The notes below the pieces were generated by a model. It did not search any database. It had not been told where the DNA came from and saw only the letters and a program-made list of their open reading frames with translations. This document shows, one piece after another, positions 42,088-44,527 of a DNA stretch of 44,527 bases (positions are counted from its first letter, which is position 1; each line of letters begins with the position of its first letter). The position numbers and the translations under genes are program-made. Source of the DNA: Bordetella parapertussis (GTDB lineage Bacteria > Pseudomonadota > Gammaproteobacteria > Burkholderiales > Burkholderiaceae_C); assembly GCA_945888535.1 (NCBI GenBank), contig CAMDAN010000008.1:1-44527 (forward strand), read 5' to 3'.

Positions 42088-42111
42088 GTTGACGTTTACG
42101 TAAACGTCAAC
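42088..42111. promoter_or_regulatory. Perfect 24-base palindrome between icmF and coaX (LiuR-like operator)
   Basis: The half-site GTTGACGTTTAC (42088-42099) is followed directly by its exact reverse complement (42100-42111). It lies 39 bases upstream of icmF and 51 bases upstream of coaX. The core resembles the site of LiuR, a MerR-family regulator of branched-chain amino-acid and acyl-CoA catabolism in proteobacteria; I recall the general motif from comparative work but cannot check. TTGACG also supplies a -35-like hexamer on both strands. An adjacent TGTAAACGA (42112-42120) echoes the half-site. Confidence 0.7.
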
Positions 42112-42162
42112 TGTAAACGATTTTTGCAGTTGGTCATAATGCGGCGTACCCCTTACGCTCCT

Positions 42163-42933
42163 ATGACTTTTCTCGCTCTCGACATTGGAAATACCCGCCT
42201 CAAATGGGCTTTGTATGCAACGCCTGCGCCGGGCTCGCCGCTCTTAGCCCAAGGGGCTGAGTTTTTAGAAAATATTGACAAACTCGCTGAAGGTTCTTGG
42301 AGTACCTTGCCCCAACCTCAGTTTGTCTTGGGTTGCGTTGTCGCCGGCGACGCCGTCAAGCGGCGGGTTCAAGAACAAATGGAGTTGTGGGATGTCACCC
42401 CGCAGTGGGTGGTTGCCAGCGAATCAGAAGCGGGTTTAAGCAACGGTTATGACCACCCCACGCGTTTAGGCGCCGACCGCTGGGTTGCCATGGTGGGCGC
42501 GTACCACCGCATGCTCGCTCAAGGCTTGCCCCGGCCTATGGTGGTGGTGATGGTGGGAACAGCTGTAACAGTTGAGGCCATTGATCCCAGTGGGAAATTC
42601 TTAGGGGGGCTGATTTTGCCGGGGCACGGCATCATGTTGCGTGCGCTGGAGTCTGGGACAGCTGGCCTGCACGTTCCTACGGGCGAAGTTCGCCCCTTTC
42701 CCACCAACACCAGCGACGCATTGACCAGCGGCGGCACCTTTGCGATTGCCGGTGCTGTGGAGTGCATGGTCCAGCACGTCAGAAGTCAATGCAATGCAGA
42801 GCCCCTGTGCGTAATGACCGGGGGAGCCGCTTGGAAGATGGCACCCAGCATGACGCGGCCCTTTGAGTTAGTTGACAACCTGATTTTTGATGGCTTGCTG
42901 CAGTTGGCCTCCCTGCGTTTTAGTTTGGACTAG
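42163..42933 (+). CDS. coaX: Type III pantothenate kinase CoaX
   Basis: A 256-residue protein with the ASKHA-fold type III pantothenate kinase motifs: [15 protein letters not shown] (D7, N10, T11), [12 protein letters not shown] and [14 protein letters not shown], followed by [22 protein letters not shown]. It phosphorylates pantothenate in the first step of coenzyme A synthesis and needs a monovalent cation. The start ATG 42163 (MTFLALD) fits the motif position; an upstream TTG frame (42124) is not convincing. It is divergent from icmF across the palindrome and its 3' end overlaps the convergent amidohydrolase by 14 bases. Confidence 0.95.
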   Translation: MTFLALDIGNTRLKWALYATPAPGSPLLAQGAEFLENIDKLAEGSWSTLPQPQFVLGCVVAGDAVKRRVQEQMELWDVTPQWVVASESEAGLSNGYDHPTRLGADRWVAMVGAYHRMLAQGLPRPMVVVMVGTAVTVEAIDPSGKFLGGLILPGHGIMLRALESGTAGLHVPTGEVRPFPTNTSDALTSGGTFAIAGAVECMVQHVRSQCNAEPLCVMTGGAAWKMAPSMTRPFELVDNLIFDGLLQLASLRFSLD

Positions 42934-44113
42934 CCAACCACGCTTCTGTCAGTCGAGCCCAATACGTAGCGCCCAAAGGGATGAGGTCGTCATTAAAGTC
43001 ATAACTGGGGTTGTGCAACATACAAGGGCCGCCACCATGGCCCATTTCACGGTGGGCCCCATCTCCATTGGCGATAAAGCTATAGCAACCCGGTTTGGCC
43101 AGCAGCATATAAGAAAAGTCTTCCGCACCCATGGTCGGTTCCTGCTCACCGACATTGGACGCTCCCACAATACTTGCCATCACCCCACGCGCGAAATCTG
43201 CTTCATGGGCTGCGTTGATGGTGGGCGGGTAGTTACGAACAAATTCAAATTCGCATTGAGCGCCAAAGGCTGCCGCAGTGTGTTGTGCCACTTCGCGCAT
43301 TCTTTGCTCGATCATGTCGAGCACCTCGATGGTGAAAGTTCGCACCGTGCCTTGTAACTCGCAGCTGTCGGGGATCACGTTGGTCGCCTCGCCTGCGCGA
43401 ATCATCGTCACTGAAATAACGCCGGCGTCCACAGGCTTTTTATTTCGACTGATGATGGTTTGAAACGCTTGCACCATTTGGCAGGCTACAGGTACGGGGT
43501 CGATGGCGTTGTGTGGCAAGGCAGCGTGGCCCCCTTTGCCGCGCACCGTGATTTTGAATTCATTGCTGGATGCCATCACGGGCCCTGCGCTGACTGCGAA
43601 TTTCCCTACGGATGCGCCTGGCCAGTTGTGCATGCCAAAAACGGCCTGAACCGGGAACTTCTCAAACAAGCCTTCTTTGATCATTTCTCGGGCACCGCCG
43701 CCGCCTTCTTCGGCAGGCTGAAATACGAGATAAACCGTTCCATCAAAGTTGCGGTTTTTAGAAAAATAATGTGCTGCGGCCAACAGCATAGCCGTGTGCC
43801 CATCGTGGCCGCAGGCGTGCATTTTTCCGGGGTGCTGACTGGCATGGGCAAAGGTATTGAATTCCTGCATCAGCAATGCGTCCATGTCGGCGCGCAATAC
43901 GATCGCTCGGTCTGAGTTTCCCGCTTTCACGATGCCAACAACGCCTGTGGTGCCCAAGCCCCGGTGAATCGGAATTCCCCATTCGCTTAACTTGGCCGCC
44001 ACAACGTCTGCGGTTCGCACTTCTTGAAAACATAATTCTGGGTGGGCGTGCAAATCGCGGCGAATTGCGGCCATAGACGCTGCGTTTGTTACGATAGATT
44101 CAATCAGGTGCAT
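42920..44113 (-). CDS. M20 family amidohydrolase (hippurate hydrolase-like)
   Basis: A 397-residue metallo-amidohydrolase of M20D type. Metal-binding residues are visible: C101 and H103 in [13 protein letters not shown] (98-110), the acid pair in PAEEG (135-136), H in GMHNWPG, and a C-terminal [11 protein letters not shown]. The inserted dimerisation domain is at about 180-290. It hydrolyses N-acyl or N-aroyl amino acids, such as hippurate, to the acid and amino acid; the exact substrate is not determinable. Its 3' end overlaps coaX by 14 bases in convergent orientation. The neighbouring gene upstream, on the other strand, is a molybdopterin oxidoreductase. Confidence 0.92.
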   Translation of the reverse strand: MHLIESIVTNAASMAAIRRDLHAHPELCFQEVRTADVVAAKLSEWGIPIHRGLGTTGVVGIVKAGNSDRAIVLRADMDALLMQEFNTFAHASQHPGKMHACGHDGHTAMLLAAAHYFSKNRNFDGTVYLVFQPAEEGGGGAREMIKEGLFEKFPVQAVFGMHNWPGASVGKFAVSAGPVMASSNEFKITVRGKGGHAALPHNAIDPVPVACQMVQAFQTIISRNKKPVDAGVISVTMIRAGEATNVIPDSCELQGTVRTFTIEVLDMIEQRMREVAQHTAAAFGAQCEFEFVRNYPPTINAAHEADFARGVMASIVGASNVGEQEPTMGAEDFSYMLLAKPGCYSFIANGDGAHREMGHGGGPCMLHNPSYDFNDDLIPLGATYWARLTEAWLASPN

Positions 44114-44150
44114 GTCGAATTCCCCAAATCAGCCATAAAACCTGTATTGT

Positions 44151-44163
44151 GCCGATGATCGGC
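44151..44163. promoter_or_regulatory. Short palindrome in the amidohydrolase / molybdo-oxidoreductase divergent region
   Basis: GCCGAT-G-ATCGGC is a perfect inverted repeat of 6-base arms with a one-base centre. It lies 37 bases upstream of the amidohydrolase and 17 bases upstream of the oxidoreductase start. It could be an operator for one or both genes; the short arms keep confidence low. Confidence 0.3.
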
Positions 44164-44180
44164 TTGTTCACTTTGTCACT

Positions 44181-44527
44181 ATGTCAAAAACCCTGCTCCC
44201 ACCGACCACCTCCTTTCCACACCTTGGCACACAATTCGTGCGAGGTGCTTGCCCCCATGACTGCCCAGATACATGCTCGCTTGTCACCACGGTACAAGAT
44301 GGTGTTGCTATCAAGGTTCACGGCAATCCCAGCCACCCCGCAACGGCTGGCGTCCTGTGCACCAAGGTATCTCGCTATACAGAGCGCACTTACCACCCCG
44401 AGCGGATATTGCAGCCCCTTAGACGCACCGGTCCTAAAGGTTCAGGGCAATTTGAAGCTGTCTCTTGGGAGCTCGCTTTAACCACCATCGCCGATCGCTT
44501 GAAATCCATTGCCAGCCGCGGCGCTAA
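44181..44527 (+). CDS. Molybdopterin oxidoreductase, N-terminal part (partial)
   Basis: An open frame from ATG 44181 runs off the right edge after about 115 codons. Translation gives GACPHDCPDTCSL at residues 23-35, then LCTKVSR about 30 residues on: the CxxxCxxxC...C pattern for the N-terminal [4Fe-4S] cluster of the DMSO-reductase/formate-dehydrogenase superfamily. After it come the typical YHPERILQPLRRTGPKGSGQF and VSWELALTTIADRL. The full enzyme would be some 680-800 residues and catalyse an oxidation or reduction at a molybdenum bis-pterin cofactor. No Tat signal is visible at the N-terminus, so it is probably cytosolic. Subfamily cannot be decided from this fragment. Confidence 0.9.
   Translation, partial: MSKTLLPPTTSFPHLGTQFVRGACPHDCPDTCSLVTTVQDGVAIKVHGNPSHPATAGVLCTKVSRYTERTYHPERILQPLRRTGPKGSGQFEAVSWELALTTIADRLKSIASRGA

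Overview
The window reads as chromosomal DNA of a betaproteobacterium, most likely order Burkholderiales and perhaps a Comamonadaceae relative (Rhodoferax/Limnohabitans-like). The reasons are the moderate GC content by eye, a Bug-family binding protein, two complete LivKHMGF-type importers, a fused isobutyryl-CoA mutase, and the Burkholderiales style of the proteins. This placement is inference; there is no rRNA or tRNA in the window. Coding density is high, with no gene-free gap over about 220 bases. I saw no insertion sequence, prophage, CRISPR array or integrase.

Layout. (1) 1-4206: a cell-envelope sugar block: the end of an unknown gene, a GtrA-like flippase, a GT39/ArnT-like glycosyltransferase, and a convergent pair encoding a membrane protein and a sialidase-like (BNR) protein. 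(2) 4319-9226: pirin, then a tight minus-strand operon gntR - Ni/Co efflux - EamA - Bcr/CflA. (3) 9442-14776: an operon divergent from gntR with a binding protein, two permeases, two ATPases and an Asp/Glu/hydantoin racemase. (4) 14802-21062: an orphan RodZ-like protein, a stand-alone hydantoinase/oxoprolinase A-type protein divergent from a CocE/NonD hydrolase, and a Bug solute-binding protein whose terminator lies inside the end of the hydrolase gene. (5) 21172-29529: one long minus-strand operon, acyl-CoA synthetase - livG - livH - livM - livK - livF - PaaK-like ligase, with a divergent Crp/Fnr regulator. (6) 30484-36294: RluF-like pseudouridine synthase, then htpG - FKBP isomerase - dbpA - alpha/beta hydrolase, headed by a good sigma-32 (heat-shock) promoter match. 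(7) 36385-44527: AlkB-like hydroxylase with a tandem thioredoxin-fold protein, icmF, coaX, an M20 amidohydrolase, and the start of a molybdopterin oxidoreductase.

The main theme is scavenging and CoA-linked catabolism of organic acids. Region 5 couples an ABC importer to two different CoA ligases. Regions 3-4 combine an importer with hydantoin/ureide-type enzymes under a GntR/FCD regulator. IcmF sits behind a perfect 24-base palindrome resembling the site of LiuR, the MerR-family regulator of branched-chain acyl-CoA catabolism. Several short regulatory structures are visible: three operator-like palindromes in divergent promoters, stem-loops after both liv-type binding-protein genes, and a terminator hidden in a neighbour's coding region. 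No wholly novel system is proven; the best candidates are the dual-ligase ABC operon and the racemase-linked ABC operon.
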